A DNA stretch of 64,000 bases from assembly GCA_031772625.1 (NCBI GenBank), contig CM062810.1, positions 449,562,014 to 449,626,013 on the forward strand, given 5' to 3'. Shown here piece after piece: positions 34,340 through 46,215 of this stretch (positions are counted from its first letter, which is position 1; every line of letters starts with the position of its first letter). This stretch comes from Pinus tabuliformis (lineage: Eukaryota > Streptophyta > Pinopsida > Pinales > Pinaceae). The position numbers and the translations under genes are program-made. Below the pieces are notes generated by a model. The model made no database searches and was not told the DNA's origin. It saw only the letters and a program-made list of their open reading frames with translations.

Positions 34340-34580
34340 GTACAGCAGTCAATCTTCCCGAATGTTGTGTTCAGTGCATTGTGATCGATACGGCGGCAGA
34401 CACGGCTTCCTAAGGATAAAGGATGTAGCATATTGTGGTCTCCCAATATATACTCGATGATACGTGGGAGCACAAGTCCGTACTGGCACTTGTCGTCTCA
34501 AGGAGGAGGAATCACCCAACCTACGATGAAAGCGATAGTTACTAGGCTTTACGACGCCGGAATACGTCTCTAGCCTAGAA
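34340..34580 (-). promoter_or_regulatory. Conserved internal TATA-like block of B
   Basis: The minus strand reads GAGTATATATTGGGAGACC (about 34451-34469) then ATCCTTTATCCTTAGGAAGCC, matching A's 6640-6720 in order and spacing. Promoter function is inferred. Confidence 0.5.
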
Positions 34581-34940
34581 TTCTAAATGTTGTGTGTTAG
34601 GTTCCAAAGCGTTTTTATGTTCATTGAAGTTTATTTTACAGTTGATCTTTCTTAAGAAGTTTTCCTTTAAGGTTCACCGCGTGATGTAGATATACAATTC
34701 CTAAATATGCAATCTAAGATGATAAACAGTCATTTACTTTCTTTTTGCAATGAAAATCCTAGCTACTAAGGAAAGAGAAATGAATTTCTTTCAACATAGA
34801 GCAGAGAGCACACACTAGATGCACTTTTCCTAAATCAACTTCAGCATGCAGTCTTAATGCAAATGCACATGCATGTATTGTTTTTCAGTTTCCTTAATGT
34901 GAGAATGACAAAAAGAAAACTAAGTATAGATCTGAACTAT
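34581..34940 (-). other. B leader, part adjoining C
   Basis: Untranslated leader of B between the TATA block and the nested Copia element; the leader resumes at 40836. No gene seen. Confidence 0.5.
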
Positions 34941-34945
34941 CTTCT

Positions 34946-35104
34946 TGTCAGGCTAGGGTAACTCCAGAATGGTCAGGGAAAAAACTGATGATTTAATTCA
35001 TTAGCTAACTACCATTTATATACAGAAATAGGACGGATCAGTTCATCTTCTTGATGACTGATTGCGTTCCAGTTCACCCATCCGTTGAGGATTAGGTGTC
35101 AACA
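34946..35104 (-). repeat. 3' LTR of C
   Basis: 159 bp, very short for Copia. On the minus strand it has TATA-like TGTATATAAATGG. It pairs with 40672-40830. Confidence 0.95.
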
Positions 35105-35113
35105 TTCCCCCCC

Positions 35114-38100
35114 TTAATCTGAAGGGATGTTGGTGAGTCCAAGCATCGTTCTGAATCTTTCAAGCTTTTCTCTTCCAAACGCTTTGGTGAAGATGTCTGC
35201 AATTTGCTCGTTTGTGGAACAATGACGGAGATGGATTGTTTTGGCCTCAACATGATGTCGGATCAGATGATATTTAGTATTGATGTGCTTAGTACGATCA
35301 TGGAAATTTGGGTTCTTGGCCAACTTTATTGCAGAGGTGTTATCAATCATGAGTGGAGTGGATTGTATTTGTTTTACCTGCAAATCTTCAAGAATTTTCC
35401 TGAGCCACACAATTTCTTTCGTTGCTTCAGCTGCTGCCACATATTCTGCTTCTGTTGTGGAATCTACTGGTACTGATTGTTTGCGTGATCTCCAGGAGAC
35501 AGCTCCTGATCCAAGACTCATAGCATATCCTGAAGTAGATACCCCAGTTTCTTTGTCTCCATCGAAGTCTGAATCAGAGTATCCAATCAAGTTGAAGTCG
35601 TCCACCTGTGTATACTTGATTCCAAGGTATTGAGTTCCCTTCAAGTACCTTAGAACTCTTTTTGCAGCAGACCAATGTCCCTCACAAGGCTTTTGCATAA
35701 ACCTGGGGAGGATTCCAACAGCAAATGAAATGTCTGGTCTGGTAGTAGTGAGGTAGATGAGACTTCCTACAAGCTGTCTATACTTTGTTGCATCCTCAAA
35801 TTCCTTTCCTTCAATAGATGTGAGCTTCAAGTTTTGTTCCATTGGAGTAGAAAGAGGAGTTCACTTTGTCATGCCAAATCTGTTTAACAAATCTCCAATG
35901 TATTTCTTTTGAGAAAGAAATATGGATTTTGGATGTTGGGTTACTTCAATGCCAAGATAGTAATGAACATAGCCCAAATCAGTCATTTCAAAAAAATTTC
36001 CTAATTCTTTCTTTATGGATGCAATATAGCTTTCATTGTTCCCTGTCATTAAAAGATCATCTACATATACCACAAGATATACAACTGTTTTGCCAACTTT
36101 CTTGACAAATAAAGTTGCATCATCAAGATCAAAATGATTGAAGTTGAGTTTCAGAAGATGCTCAGTTAGTTTTTCATACCAGGCTCGTGGTGCTTGTTTG
36201 AGGCCATACAAGGACTTCACAAGTTTTCATACTTTATGTTCATGTCCTTTCACAGCAAATCCTTCAGGCTGGGACATAAAAACATTCTCTTTTAGATCTC
36301 CATTCAAGAATGCAGTTTTTACATCCATTTGATGGACTTTCCAACCGTTCTGAGCAGCTAGTGCAAAGAGTGTCCGGATGGTGGCCCATTTTGCTGTGGG
36401 GGCAAAAGTTTCCTCATAATCGACCCCTTCCTTCTATGCAAAACCTTTTGCCACAAGCCTAGCTTTGTGCTTGTCAAGTGAGCCATCAGCTTTGTATTTG
36501 TTCTTGTAGACCCATTTGCAGCCAATTGGTTTGGTTCTAAATGGAGGATCAACCAGCTTCCAAGTGCCATTCTTTATGAGGGCATCATACTCCTTCTGCA
36601 TCGCTTCTTTCCATTCATCATGAGAAGCAGCTTCTTTGAAGGAAGTTGGTTCAAAATCTGTAGACAAGTTCAATTCACAATCATAAGTAACATCCATATC
36701 AACAGGTGAATTAGAGTTATCTACATCACCTCCATCTTGTCGGTTTGTATTTCTGGTTCCTGTTTTTCCAATTTCATCAAGATGAACACTTTCAAGTGTC
36801 TTTGTCAGCCATTTTGGGGGACCTTTCTGAGATGGTCCAGGCTGCTCTGTTGATTGAGTTGGGACTGAATCAAGATTAAGTCTCCCAATTCTATCAATTA
36901 CATCACTTAAAGCATCATCCGTTGTTGGAGTGTCATGCAGGGGAGATTGTTCTTCAGAAGAAGATTCCACATGTTGATCCAGTATAGGAATACCCCCTTC
37001 AAGATGTGGAATCTGATTATCAAACTCTTGAAATGATTTTGGTTTTGTGAATCTATCCAAGCGATCAAGTTGCCGCTCAACAACACTGTCAGATTTGGAT
37101 GATTCAAGAAAAATGACATCTCTAGATATAACAAACTTTTTATTTACTTCATCATAGAGACGGTATGCTTTAGAGGTGTTTGAATACCCCAGGAAGATAC
37201 ACTTACGAATTCTAGCACCAAGTTTGTTTCTATGTACCTTTGGTATTAAAGCATAACAGGTGGAACCAAAAATCCTGAGATGTTTTACCGAAGGAACATG
37301 TCCATACCACAATTCATAAGGAGTCTTGTTTCTTATAGCACTAGATGGACATCTATTCTTTATATATGCAGCACATAGAACAGCATCAGCCCAAAACATT
37401 GTCTTTACATTTTTGAAGAAAAGCATGGATCGTACCATATTCAAGATTGTTCTATTCATTCTTTTTGCTACACCATTCTGTTGGGGATTATAAGGTACAG
37501 TTGTTTGATGTTTGATCCCATGTTGGCGAAGATAGTTTTCAAATTCATTTGATGTATATTCTTTTCCATTATCAGTGCGAATAGACCCAATATGAGATTG
37601 TGCATCATTTTCAATCCACTTATGAAAATTCTTGAATGTTTGAAAAGCATCAGATTTGTTCTTCAATAAATAAACCCAACACATTCTGGTGTAATCATCA
37701 ATAAATGTCATGATATATTTATTTCCATTTGCAGAAGGAACAGGAATTGGACCACATAAATCTGAATGAATGAGTTCAAGCTTCCTATGTGCTCTTGAAT
37801 GTGAATCATGAAAAGACTGTTTGTTATGCTTTCCTAGAATGCAAGCATCACATTGCTTATGTTTTCTAGGAATTGTAGGCAAACCAGCAACACCATTTTT
37901 CTTCAACAAGTGGAGACTATCATAGTTTAAATGTCCAAATCTAGCATGCCATAATAAACTTGACGGAAGTGTACCTTCTTCATGATGAGAAATATATGAG
38001 AAATGTTGTGCACAAGCAGAGGTTCCTTGCAGTTTAAGAAGTCTTTCTTCTTTTATACCCCTCATGACAAGTGAGTGGTCAGATGCCTTTCTTACCTCAA

Positions 38101-38404
38101 GCTTTCCATCAAACATGTGAATGGAGTGACCTTGCTGGCGGATGTGGACCAGGGACAGCAAGTTTCTCTTGAGCTGTGGGAGATATAGAACATGATCCAG
38201 AAGAAAGTCTGGAAGACCAGGCAGTTTAAGCTTGATTGTGCCAAGCCCTGATGGCTTGATTTTTGACTGATCTGCAAAGTATACTGCTCCATCAACATTG
38301 TCAGTGAAATCTTCAAAAAAATCTTTCCTATGAGTCATATGACAGGTTTCTCCTGAATCAAGCAACCAGTCATTTTTCGAAGAAGCAAGTGAAGCATTAA
38401 ACAA
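35114..38404 (-). CDS. Copia pol region of C (PR-IN-RT-RH)
   Basis: In order on the minus strand: protease around DSGETCHMT (near 38345); integrase zinc-binding HARFGHL...CDACILGKH and DDE core HSDLCGPI ... DNGKEYTS (37990-37440); a GYS...AYRLYD C-terminal part; reverse transcriptase from WKEAMQKEYDAL through the YVDDLLMTG active site (about 36600-35860); RNase H with the STTEAEYVA motif and SRKQSVPVDS (35842-35114). All are standard Copia domains in standard order. The region is open over long stretches (38404-36434 and 35842-35114) with a few breaks between. Confidence 0.9.
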
Positions 38405-38428
38405 ATCTTCATTTACTCCAATGTTACA

Positions 38429-39325
38429 TTATGCCTTAATATAGTGAGCGGATTCAGGTGCTTTACCTTTGTCTGTGTCATCAGTTTTACCTTTCTGCTG
38501 ATTTCTTCTCTGCTCAATTTTGTCCCATGGTAGCTTGCATGTAGAAGCATCATGTGATCCATTTCGTTTGCAGCGAATGCAATGCAGATCTGCCTTTTTT
38601 GCTTGAGAATGTCTGCCCCCCCTGCCTCTGAAGTATCTTCCTCTTCCTCTTCGTCCACCTCTTCCTCTTGTAGGATCTTGAGCAGGATGCTTTTCTTTAT
38701 GAGCAAGGCAAACAGTCTCTTCAGAAGATTCAGGGACTATTTTCTTTCCAAAGGCTTTCTCTCTTTCAGCAAACTTTTTCACAAGAGACTCAAAGGTTAT
38801 GTCCTTAAGATTTCCATTTGCTTGTAAAGACTCAAGATAATTGGAGTAGGTAGGATAGAGTGCTTTGAGAAAGGCAATAAGAGAGATATCCATCTCAACC
38901 TTAGTGGATTTAATATCATGCATTATAGACTTTATTTCAGATGCAAGAGCAAGAGGATCATTATTTTTCAGTTCAAGAGTGAAGAGTTTAATCATGAATT
39001 GAACAACTTCAAGTGCAGAATGTGAATCATAGAGTTCTTTCAGCTTTTGTAAAGCTTCAAAGGCAGTGGAATAGGATGAAATATGACGACTTACTTTTTC
39101 ATTTATAGATGCTACGATCAATGCATAGGCTTTGCTGTTCTTGTTTTCCCAAATGACAAGTTCTTTATCTGATGTAGGCTGCACAGGGTCTTTGTCTTCT
39201 TCTCCGACACACACTCCTTTCCACAACTCATTGTAGATGAGGGTTTGTTTTACCATCCGAGACCATTCATAATAGTTATCCTTGCCAGTGAGAACTATTC
39301 CTACCATAGAAATGATTGAATGCAT
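38429..39325 (-). CDS. Copia gag of C
   Basis: About 298 codons from MHSIISMVGIVLTGKDNYYEW. It has the Copia gag (DUF4219/UBN2-type) core with YEWSRMVKQTL, LKALYPTYSNYLESL and LVKKFAEREKAF. An Arg/Gly-rich stretch (RGRGGRRGRGRYFRGRGG) and a CIRCKRNGSHDASTC knuckle follow. It forms the virus-like particle and binds RNA. The frame is open upstream to 39403, but this internal ATG fits family starts better. Confidence 0.85.
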   Translation of the reverse strand: MHSIISMVGIVLTGKDNYYEWSRMVKQTLIYNELWKGVCVGEEDKDPVQPTSDKELVIWENKNSKAYALIVASINEKVSRHISSYSTAFEALQKLKELYDSHSALEVVQFMIKLFTLELKNNDPLALASEIKSIMHDIKSTKVEMDISLIAFLKALYPTYSNYLESLQANGNLKDITFESLVKKFAEREKAFGKKIVPESSEETVCLAHKEKHPAQDPTRGRGGRRGRGRYFRGRGGRHSQAKKADLHCIRCKRNGSHDASTCKLPWDKIEQRRNQQKGKTDDTDKGKAPESAHYIKA

Positions 39326-39403
39326 TCTGTAAAAGAATATCTCTGCTAAAAAAAACCTTCTTTTGATAAAAAAACTTCTGCTGAAAAAATCCTTATGCCA
39401 CAT

Positions 39404-40650
39404 CCTTATGCACTTTATTTTCTTCTAACGTTTGCATCAGCATTTCTTATATCACTGCAATATTACTATGTTTTGAAAAAAAAAACGCTCAAGGGATCAC
39501 TTCAATATATATCAATATATCACTTCAATATATATGTAATGCTACAAAACATTTTGGAAACACCGCAATATTTTGAAAGCTTTGAATCATATAAACTGCG
39601 TATATCATGATTTAGTAAACTGCTCAACGCTATATAGAAACCGCCATACTGAAGTTTAAAAAATTAACTGCATAATACTAAAGCCCTTGTAGTCTTTGTA
39701 ATACCCAGCGTTACTGGCAACTGTTGAGGATTTTTGCGTTTTGCGAAAATGTCTTTGATTGTCGGCATTTGGCTAACCTTGTATGCAAGAAGGCCGATGT
39801 CGAACCACGCAGGTGGAACCACGCAGGACCAAAAAGGTGCTCAGAAACACTTGCAACGGGATGTGATCAACTGAAAATCGCTGGATGATTTACGACTTGA
39901 ACAAACAAAGTGTCTTCTGTCTCAGCTTCAAACCCAAACACACAGGAACGCAGCACTAGGCCTCAATAAAACCGCACAAACCCGCGTTCCAATCTCTCCG
40001 AGGGTGAAAGAAACTCTGATAAAGTCGGAACGAGCTCAAAAAAAGGTACGAACAGACTGCAACAATGATAGATTTCTTCACGCTAGTGAGAAAAAAGAAC
40101 CAAGAGTAATTTGGCTTCGATTTCAGATACGATAATCAGCGATGGAGCTACGCATAGCCTCCTGGATGAAAAATCGATCACTAATGGTGGCCGGGCTCGT
40201 AATCCTTGTATTTGTGCAGGTCTTCCTTGAAGATGGAATAGGCATGATCGATGGGAGGGGAGATGGTGTTGAGACAAATTTGGAATTAGCCGAGGGGGAT
40301 CTTTTTGCCGGAGATAAAGCCCTGGAGTTCCATGGGCATGGTTTCTGGAATACGAGCGAGTCGGAGCTCATTAACATCCACCATGCAATTCCTTCACCTC
40401 CATGCCGTGGGCATGGGTTATGGAATGAGAGCCAGTCAGAGATCACTAAGACTAGAGCCGAGGCGCAGAGCGGATTGGTAGAACGTTCCAGGCAGAGGTC
40501 AGACAAACGTTCCAGGCAGAGGCGATATTGCCAGGAAAACATTTCAGGACAAAGGGCGCAGTCTCAGGACAGAGGGCGCAGTCTCAGGACAGTGCAGAAC
40601 GACAGAGGACAACAGCAGAAATGAAGGAGTTACGGCTATTTTAAGAACCT
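39404..40650 (-). other. Long leader of C (5' untranslated region)
   Basis: 1.25 kb between primer site and gag. It carries 18-24 bp tandem duplications at 40480-40525 (ACGTTCCAGGCAGAGG) and 40555-40595 (AGGGCGCAGTCTCAGGAC), and an antisense open frame at 40142-40624. Confidence 0.6.
40142..40624 (+). CDS. Antisense open frame in C leader, signal-peptide-like start
   Basis: 160 codons opposite to the element's sense. The frame starts MELRIASWMKNRSLMV and has a hydrophobic run VAGLVILVFVQVFL (about residues 17-30) like a signal peptide or anchor. An acidic part follows, then two related blocks HGHGFWNTSESE and RGHGLWNESQSE, and a basic Arg/Gln-rich end built partly from the leader's tandem duplications. 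I do not recognise a family. It could be a captured host exon, an element antisense gene, or chance. Confidence 0.3.
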   Translation: MELRIASWMKNRSLMVAGLVILVFVQVFLEDGIGMIDGRGDGVETNLELAEGDLFAGDKALEFHGHGFWNTSESELINIHHAIPSPPCRGHGLWNESQSEITKTRAEAQSGLVERSRQRSDKRSRQRRYCQENISGQRAQSQDRGRSLRTVQNDRGQQQK

Positions 40651-40671
40651 GGGACCTGTGCTTTGATACCA

Positions 40672-40830
40672 TGTCAGGCCAGGGTAACTCCAGAATGGTC
40701 AGGGAAAAAACTGATGATTTAATTCATTAGCTAACTATCATCTATATACAGAAATAGGACGGATCAGTTCATCTTCTTGATGATTGATCGCGTTCCAGTT
40801 CACCCATCCGTTGAGGATTAGGTGTCAACA
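40672..40830 (-). repeat. 5' LTR of C
   Basis: 159 bp, flanked on the element's downstream side by the Met-tRNA primer site and on the other side by CTTCT. Confidence 0.95.
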
Positions 40831-40835
40831 CTTCT

Positions 40836-41709
40836 TTCAAAGTGACAGTACTAACAATTTTCTTTTCAAAAAACAAAAGTAAGGTCAAGTCGACACTTTG
40901 CGATTTTGAATTTAAAACTGCTTTCGACACTTTAAATACTAATGATTCAAATCAAATACAATGGCAAAAGTGTAATCGACTATCTAAAAGAGGAATGCTT
41001 TGTGACACTCTTTTTCTTGACTGAAAACGACACTTGCGACACTTTCAAATCAAAGGACGACAGTTCGATTAAGCTACTATTTGTAAAGGAGAATTGTAAA
41101 TGATGAAAAAATACATAAAAAAACATTCACAATTCCTTCTGATGGAGGCTAAATAATGCAAAGGAAGATGGTTTCAACAAAGATATACTGATCATAGACA
41201 ACAAAACTACTGAATAAAGCTAAAGGCAATGAAGAAAAAACCAAAATCTGGAGGCAAAAACAGTCTCATTCAATCATTGCACCTATAACACAGGTAAACA
41301 GGGATGCATCTCACCTGCAACACACGGGAGGTGCGATGCATCTAGGTTTCCAAGAAGAGACAATGCGATGGTCCAGGGACAAGACTATTCTCAGTTTTCA
41401 CTCACAGTTTGCAGCTAAGTTCAGGGATTTAGGCTGAGCTAATGATTGTCAGTAAATACAAAGTATAGGGGCTGATCTAATGAGGTTATTTGAGCTACCA
41501 CCAGGGCACTTAGGATGTTTGCAAGCTAGATGTTCAGTTCATAAACCAACCTAGAGATTGACTGAAGCAGCATTGATCTACTTTGCAGTTGCATAACAAA
41601 AGTAGTTTGAAGGCTAGTTGGCTTGACTTCAGGCTCCGTCTGTGGTTTATAAAGCAAACAACAGTAAAAAAACAAACAAACTATTCGCTCCCTAGTGGAG
41701 TCGCCATTT
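40836..41709 (-). other. B leader and primer site
   Basis: Untranslated leader of B beyond C, ending at primer site TGGCGACTCCACTAGGGAGC (complement of 41687-41706). An inverted copy of the LTR's 32-bp motif lies at 41302-41342. No gene seen. Confidence 0.6.
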
Positions 41710-42782
41710 TGTTATCAGGAAAACTAGTGTCCATTCGGAGTTGCTAGTCCCACTAAGATGGGTAGCTATCTTAGAAACAAACAAACTAAAGTCACTTGCG
41801 TTTTCCTTTATGAGAGATAGATGAGAGAGAAGCAGAGAGTGCCAACCTCAGTCTTTCACTAGTCTCCTTGCTCGTTTCCTCTCCCCCTTGATAGAGCTTT
41901 CACCACTCCTTTCTCACTTGTCCTGCTTCAAAGAACACATGTGGAGTCAAAGCAACAAAATACCATCAAAGCATAGAGATTTATAACCATAAAAAACGTA
42001 GGATCAGATGCACATTAACCATATAAATGCATATACAAATACAAGATTCAGAGATATACAAGCATATGGAGGAAAACTCAAATAGCTTTATTGATAGAAG
42101 TAGTAGAAGAGAGGATTACAACCAAGCTGTCTGATCCAACATCATCCTCCCAGCATGAAAGCCCTCTTCACCTCATACAAAGCAAGATCACCCAATAATG
42201 TCTTCAAAGAGAAACCAACAACACTTCCTTGCAAATTACAAAATTCCAGCCTCTGGATCTCTAGGATGAGGGATCCATATATAGATGTTTACAGGAGAGT
42301 GAGTCAGCTTTTGGGATTTTGATTAGTGTCATTTCACTGATAGTTCTTGGTTCCACTTGGAGATTTCGGATCTCTTACTCATCCCTGGGTGAATTCAGAG
42401 AGGCAAGTGTCATATGAGAAGTTTCTAGAAGATTATATGGGTTTCCACCTAGCAAACTACTTCTGCCATTTGTCTGCTCTCGCTCATCACACCCTACAGA
42501 AGGGCTTTCCAGTATGCATTGCACCCCCCGTGTGTAATAGGTGAGATGCATCGCACCCCCCGTGTGTAATAGGTGAGATGCATCGCACCCTATGCATGGA
42601 GCAGTCTGTATGGTCCAGTTTTGACCAGTTTTGAGTAGTTTTTCATAGAGAACTTCTGGGAGATGATGTAATCAGCTGACCTTGTTCCTTTAGAGTATGA
42701 AACAACATTTTTAGGGGTTTAGAAGCCCTTGGTTTATGGACATATGTGATTGGGGTTGCAGTGCCCAAATATGTCTATAATA
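41710..42782 (-). repeat. 5' LTR of B
   Basis: 1,073 bp. It is longer than the 3' LTR mainly because a 32-bp unit (GATGCATCGCACCCCCCGTG...) occurs twice at 42513-42576. Minus-strand TATA-like CTATATATGG near 42283. Confidence 0.85.
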
Positions 42783-42787
42783 GGGGT

Positions 42788-43307
42788 GATGGTCCAGTTG
42801 TTAGAGGGGAGTCTGGTCGTTAGAGCTTCAGCAAAATGACTACGTGTGTGAATAATCGAAAGATGCATAGGTGATTACGCAAACACACACTCACATGACT
42901 TGACAATGAAAAGACTCAAAACATCCAGAAACCCATGTTCAACATGACTGACCGACGGTGCAAGCAACAAGCATGACACTCGTGATTGATCATTGATCAA
43001 CCATGACGACACTTGTGCGATAGTGAATGTGACTCCGTGTGTGAGTGCGATAGATGCTTTCATAGCGAACACAACAAGTACACATGAAGTGAAGACCTTG
43101 AGCATAACCAGAACATGGTCGCAAGCATGACTTAGACACCAACATGCAGAAACTTGGGTGGAATGAACAAGCAAGGCAGATGCAAAGACTCCCACGGGCT
43201 CACGGAGTGAACCTGAGGGTGCGCAATCATCAAGTGAAACTCCCAAGGGAGGCTCTGAAATTAGGTGCAGGCCAAAATTTTGGAGGGTGGTTGTAGCCGC
43301 TACAACA
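42788..43307 (-). repeat. Middle LTR of G, second piece
   Basis: It continues the middle LTR beyond B, aligns with 50567-51085 and ends CTACAACA. Joined in position with 26594-29063 it has the same length as the right LTR (about 2.99 kb). Confidence 0.8.
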
Positions 43308-44305
43308 CTTGGTCACACACTGGTAGAATTCCAGCTTCTCTGTTTTGGTTCAATGCTAGCACCAGGCCTTGGTCTTGCAAGGAGTATTGAATTGTTACGA
43401 AAGTTACTTTGGCTTCCCCACTTACCCCATGGACATGCATGGTTCACCCTTTTCCAACTCAATCAAGCACAATCAAATGTTCAACTTAGATCTCAGTGTT
43501 TCGAATTCGAGAAGGGTAGTTTAGCTCACGATTTGAAGATTCTTAGAGTATAAGTTTTCATCTCTGGTGTTTCTCTGCTACCAGCAGGCTTGGACAGTAC
43601 CTTATCGGAGTCACAAAAGAACACACACATTTCTCCACTGTGAGCGAGCCTGGTCAGTACCTCGATGGAGTTGCATGCTTCACCTCTCTAAGCAGGAATC
43701 CTTTCTCTTATTTCACCTTTGTATTTTCAAGATGACTGTGCATAGGCACTTATTTATTTTTTGGGTGGAAGAGGGATCCCAACTTATTGAGAACAAAAGA
43801 GGTTATTCCTTCAGAGAAGCATGTAAGACCTCTGACATAGGTTTGCTCGTTTGGATTTTCCCCTTCTCCGCTTCAACTAGTTGGATGAGCTTTGAACACA
43901 CAGAGCAGAAGGTCGAGTATAGGCATGGGGCTTCCCAGTGTGGACACAGGTTCATGGTTGGACCAAAAATTCCCTTGCAGACAGTTTGTATTTTCTATCA
44001 AGGCTTCATCGACCAAAGGTTATAACCAAGCATAGTGAAAACAGACACAAGACTGTCCAACTACTGCAGTGTCAAAAGTCTCTTCAAATTTCAACCACAT
44101 ACTCTATTCAAAAGCCAGAACGTAGTAGTTGGCAACACTTATTTCCAGAAACAAAAATATTAATATACCAATCAAACAAAACAAACATAAACAAAAATAG
44201 TAATCAGAATAAAACAAAGTAAAAACAAAGATAATAAGCAAAGAAAACAAGATGAAAACAACAAGCAGCAAGTAGACTATGTACATGGCACGGACGCGGC
44301 CCGGC

Positions 44306-44760
44306 CTACTGAAAGTAATGCTTGAGATCTTGGTCGTTGACAGGAAGGTTGTCAATCCTCCCGTCAAGTGATTGCAGATGATACATGTGTGGGCCAAGCT
44401 TCTCGTGGACTAGTGTAAGTCCACCGGGCTCCGCTACCGAAACCTGGTGGCATTCAAAAAAACCTTTAAGTGAAGACAACACCACTGTTTCAGGTACTAT
44501 GTGCAATATAGGCTCAGATGATGGCATGGGTTAGTTGCTTTTATTTTGGGAATAGTTCAAGTTCCTGAAATCAATGCATAAGCAGATTTTCTTGGATTTC
44601 TTATATGTGGAATTTAAATTAGAAACCCAAGTATGATAACGAAATTTGCAAGTAACCCAAACATCCAACAATTTAGTCAATTCTTTCTGTATAAGGATTC
44701 CAAATGAAATATGTGTTTTACTTGACTTTTACTGCAATGATTTGGCTCCTCCTTTACCTG
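44306..44760 (-). pseudogene. RT-like and integrase-tail-like segment, G copy 2
   Basis: The minus-strand translation has TLVHEKLGPHMYHLQSLDGR then LPVNDQDLKHYF (integrase C-terminal-like). To its right are decayed RT N-terminal motifs homologous to copy 1. Confidence 0.5.
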
Positions 44761-45075
44761 GAATCCCGTGTTGGGTTATTCGCGTGACGTATGTACTCAG
44801 GTCGTCATCCACCCTCGTGGACACATCTTGGTACTATTTGATCAGGGGGTCAAAATCTGACCACTGCTATTGTGCGCTGTTTGTACCAAGGCTGACCATC
44901 TTTAGATTGTGATTGGTCCCCATGTTGCTTTGTTCGTTCGTAATGGTGGGCTTTTGGGTTCCGCTGTTTCTTGGTGCTTGACCAAAGTTCAATAACTTAT
45001 AGAGATTATTGATAGAACCCAACCCCTCGAGGACGGGTTTCCTTTCTTGCCCTCAGTTGTAGTTTTTTGATATTG

Positions 45076-45609
45076 CTAGTGCTTACCTTCATCAACTGTT
45101 ATGTTCTTGAAAGTCTCAACATTGTTTGCGGAGTGTAGTACTACTTTGAGTGTGACCATGTTGAGGCTGAGAATTCTTGGTAGTCCCAACATGAGTGCTT
45201 CATGCTCAGGGATGTTGTTTGTGCATTCGAACCTCAAGCAGCTTGAAATCATGTATTTTTTGTTGTTTTGGCTGCCTGAGCTATACCTGGTCCTTGAGCC
45301 AAAAAATGTCTTTGATTTGTCAAAATCCATGACCCATAGCTTATTTATACACGGACCGTTTGACATGCTTGTACTGCTACTACTACTGCTACTATTGGTA
45401 CAATGAACTGTACAGGTTTCATTACCATTAGTTGGGCAAGGAAGGAGTCCCAAATGTGTGTTTGATGAGGTTGGAGCTGGCCCTGCAGGATAACGCTCCA
45501 ATGCTGTTTCCAAAAGGAAGTTGCCAAACATGAGTTCTGTGAAGGCGAACGGTTCGTTCTCGCCGTTAAGAGGAGTGACGTTGTGTTTCATGTACCTCTC
45601 GGATAACAC
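45076..45609 (-). pseudogene. RNase H-like segment, G copy 2
   Basis: 177 codons, open. It has KLWVMDFDKS, then LRFECTNNIPEHEALMLGL, then LKVVLHSANNV, with RNase H-like spacing. The N-terminal half (SERYMKHNVTPL...) is a linker, serine-rich near the middle. It lies between the protease-like and RT-like segments. Confidence 0.45.
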
Positions 45610-45780
45610 CCGGATTTAGTTTCATTTTCCCTTATACGGAAGCCACATGTGAGACCAGTCTATAGCAAAGTATCGATCTAGCTTGTTGGACTAGTCTCTA
45701 CTGAGTAATAGACCATATGCTTCTGGTATGTCCACAACAACTATGTTGATGCATTGGTGGACTCGACTGTCATGAGATAG

Positions 45781-46215
45781 TCAGATGATCACGTCTCGCA
45801 GTTCACCAATGGCTGGTACTGATGTCCAATAAAGTTGGATGATCCACGTGGACATCTCACTCCATTGAGAATTGATCTTCCTACCAATGGAGAGTGGCAT
45901 GACATTGGCTTCCGTGCCAGAATCAACCAAGTAGTTGTGAACATTGTAGTTAAGAACTTCAAATGGAAGTAGGAATGGAGGGCAACTTGAGTTTTCTTCC
46001 TCCATCCAGAGTGTATTGAGCAGAGTGGAAAGTGATTTGGGAGGTGCGCTTGCTCCCTTGCCGGTAGAGGTTGTGTTGTCCGTTGTTGTATATCCCAATG
46101 CACGCAGTAGGATATCTCGCTGACTTTGGACATTGGCTAACTCGAACAAGCTGATGTTCGCTCGATTTTTCTTCATGTCATCAACAATGCTATAGTCTAG
46201 AGGTGGTAGACACAC
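45781..46215 (-). pseudogene. Retropepsin-like segment, G copy 2
   Basis: 144 codons. LNYNVHNYLVDSGTEANVMPL is the protease active-site region, preceded by a conserved LFELANVQSQRDILLRALG helix-like linker. It aligns with copy 1 at 22583-22900. Confidence 0.6.

Larger units (their letters stand above)
34946..40830 (-). mobile_element. Element C: nearly complete Ty1/Copia retrotransposon
   Basis: 5,885 bp with perfect target duplication CTTCT (34941-34945, 40831-40835). LTRs are 159 bp (34946-35104 and 40672-40830), starting TGTTGACACC on the element strand. Primer site TGGTATCAAAGCACAGGTCC (complement of 40652-40671) matches initiator Met tRNA. A G-run purine tract lies next to the 3' LTR. 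Order gag, PR, IN, RT, RNase H, as in Copia. The LTRs differ at about 5 sites, all transitions, so C is the youngest dated element here. It looks largely whole, with about three breaks. Confidence 0.95.
29064..42782 (-). mobile_element. Element B: non-autonomous gag-protease LTR element, related to A
   Basis: The 5' LTR is 41710-42782 and the 3' LTR 29064-30072, both with TGTTAT ends on the plus strand; about 7% different by eye. The target duplication GGGGT is perfect (29059-29063, 42783-42787). Next to the 5' LTR is primer site TGGCGACTCCACTAGGGAGC (complement of 41687-41706), as in Tat-type elements. A CTTTAGGGGGCAAC purine tract (complement of 30073-30086) precedes the 3' LTR. The interior, apart from nested Copia C (34946-40830), carries a leader, an internal TATA block, gag-like and protease-like ORFs, hairpin arrays and a late coding-like tract. 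No RT or integrase. Broken after the gag ORF. Confidence 0.85.
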
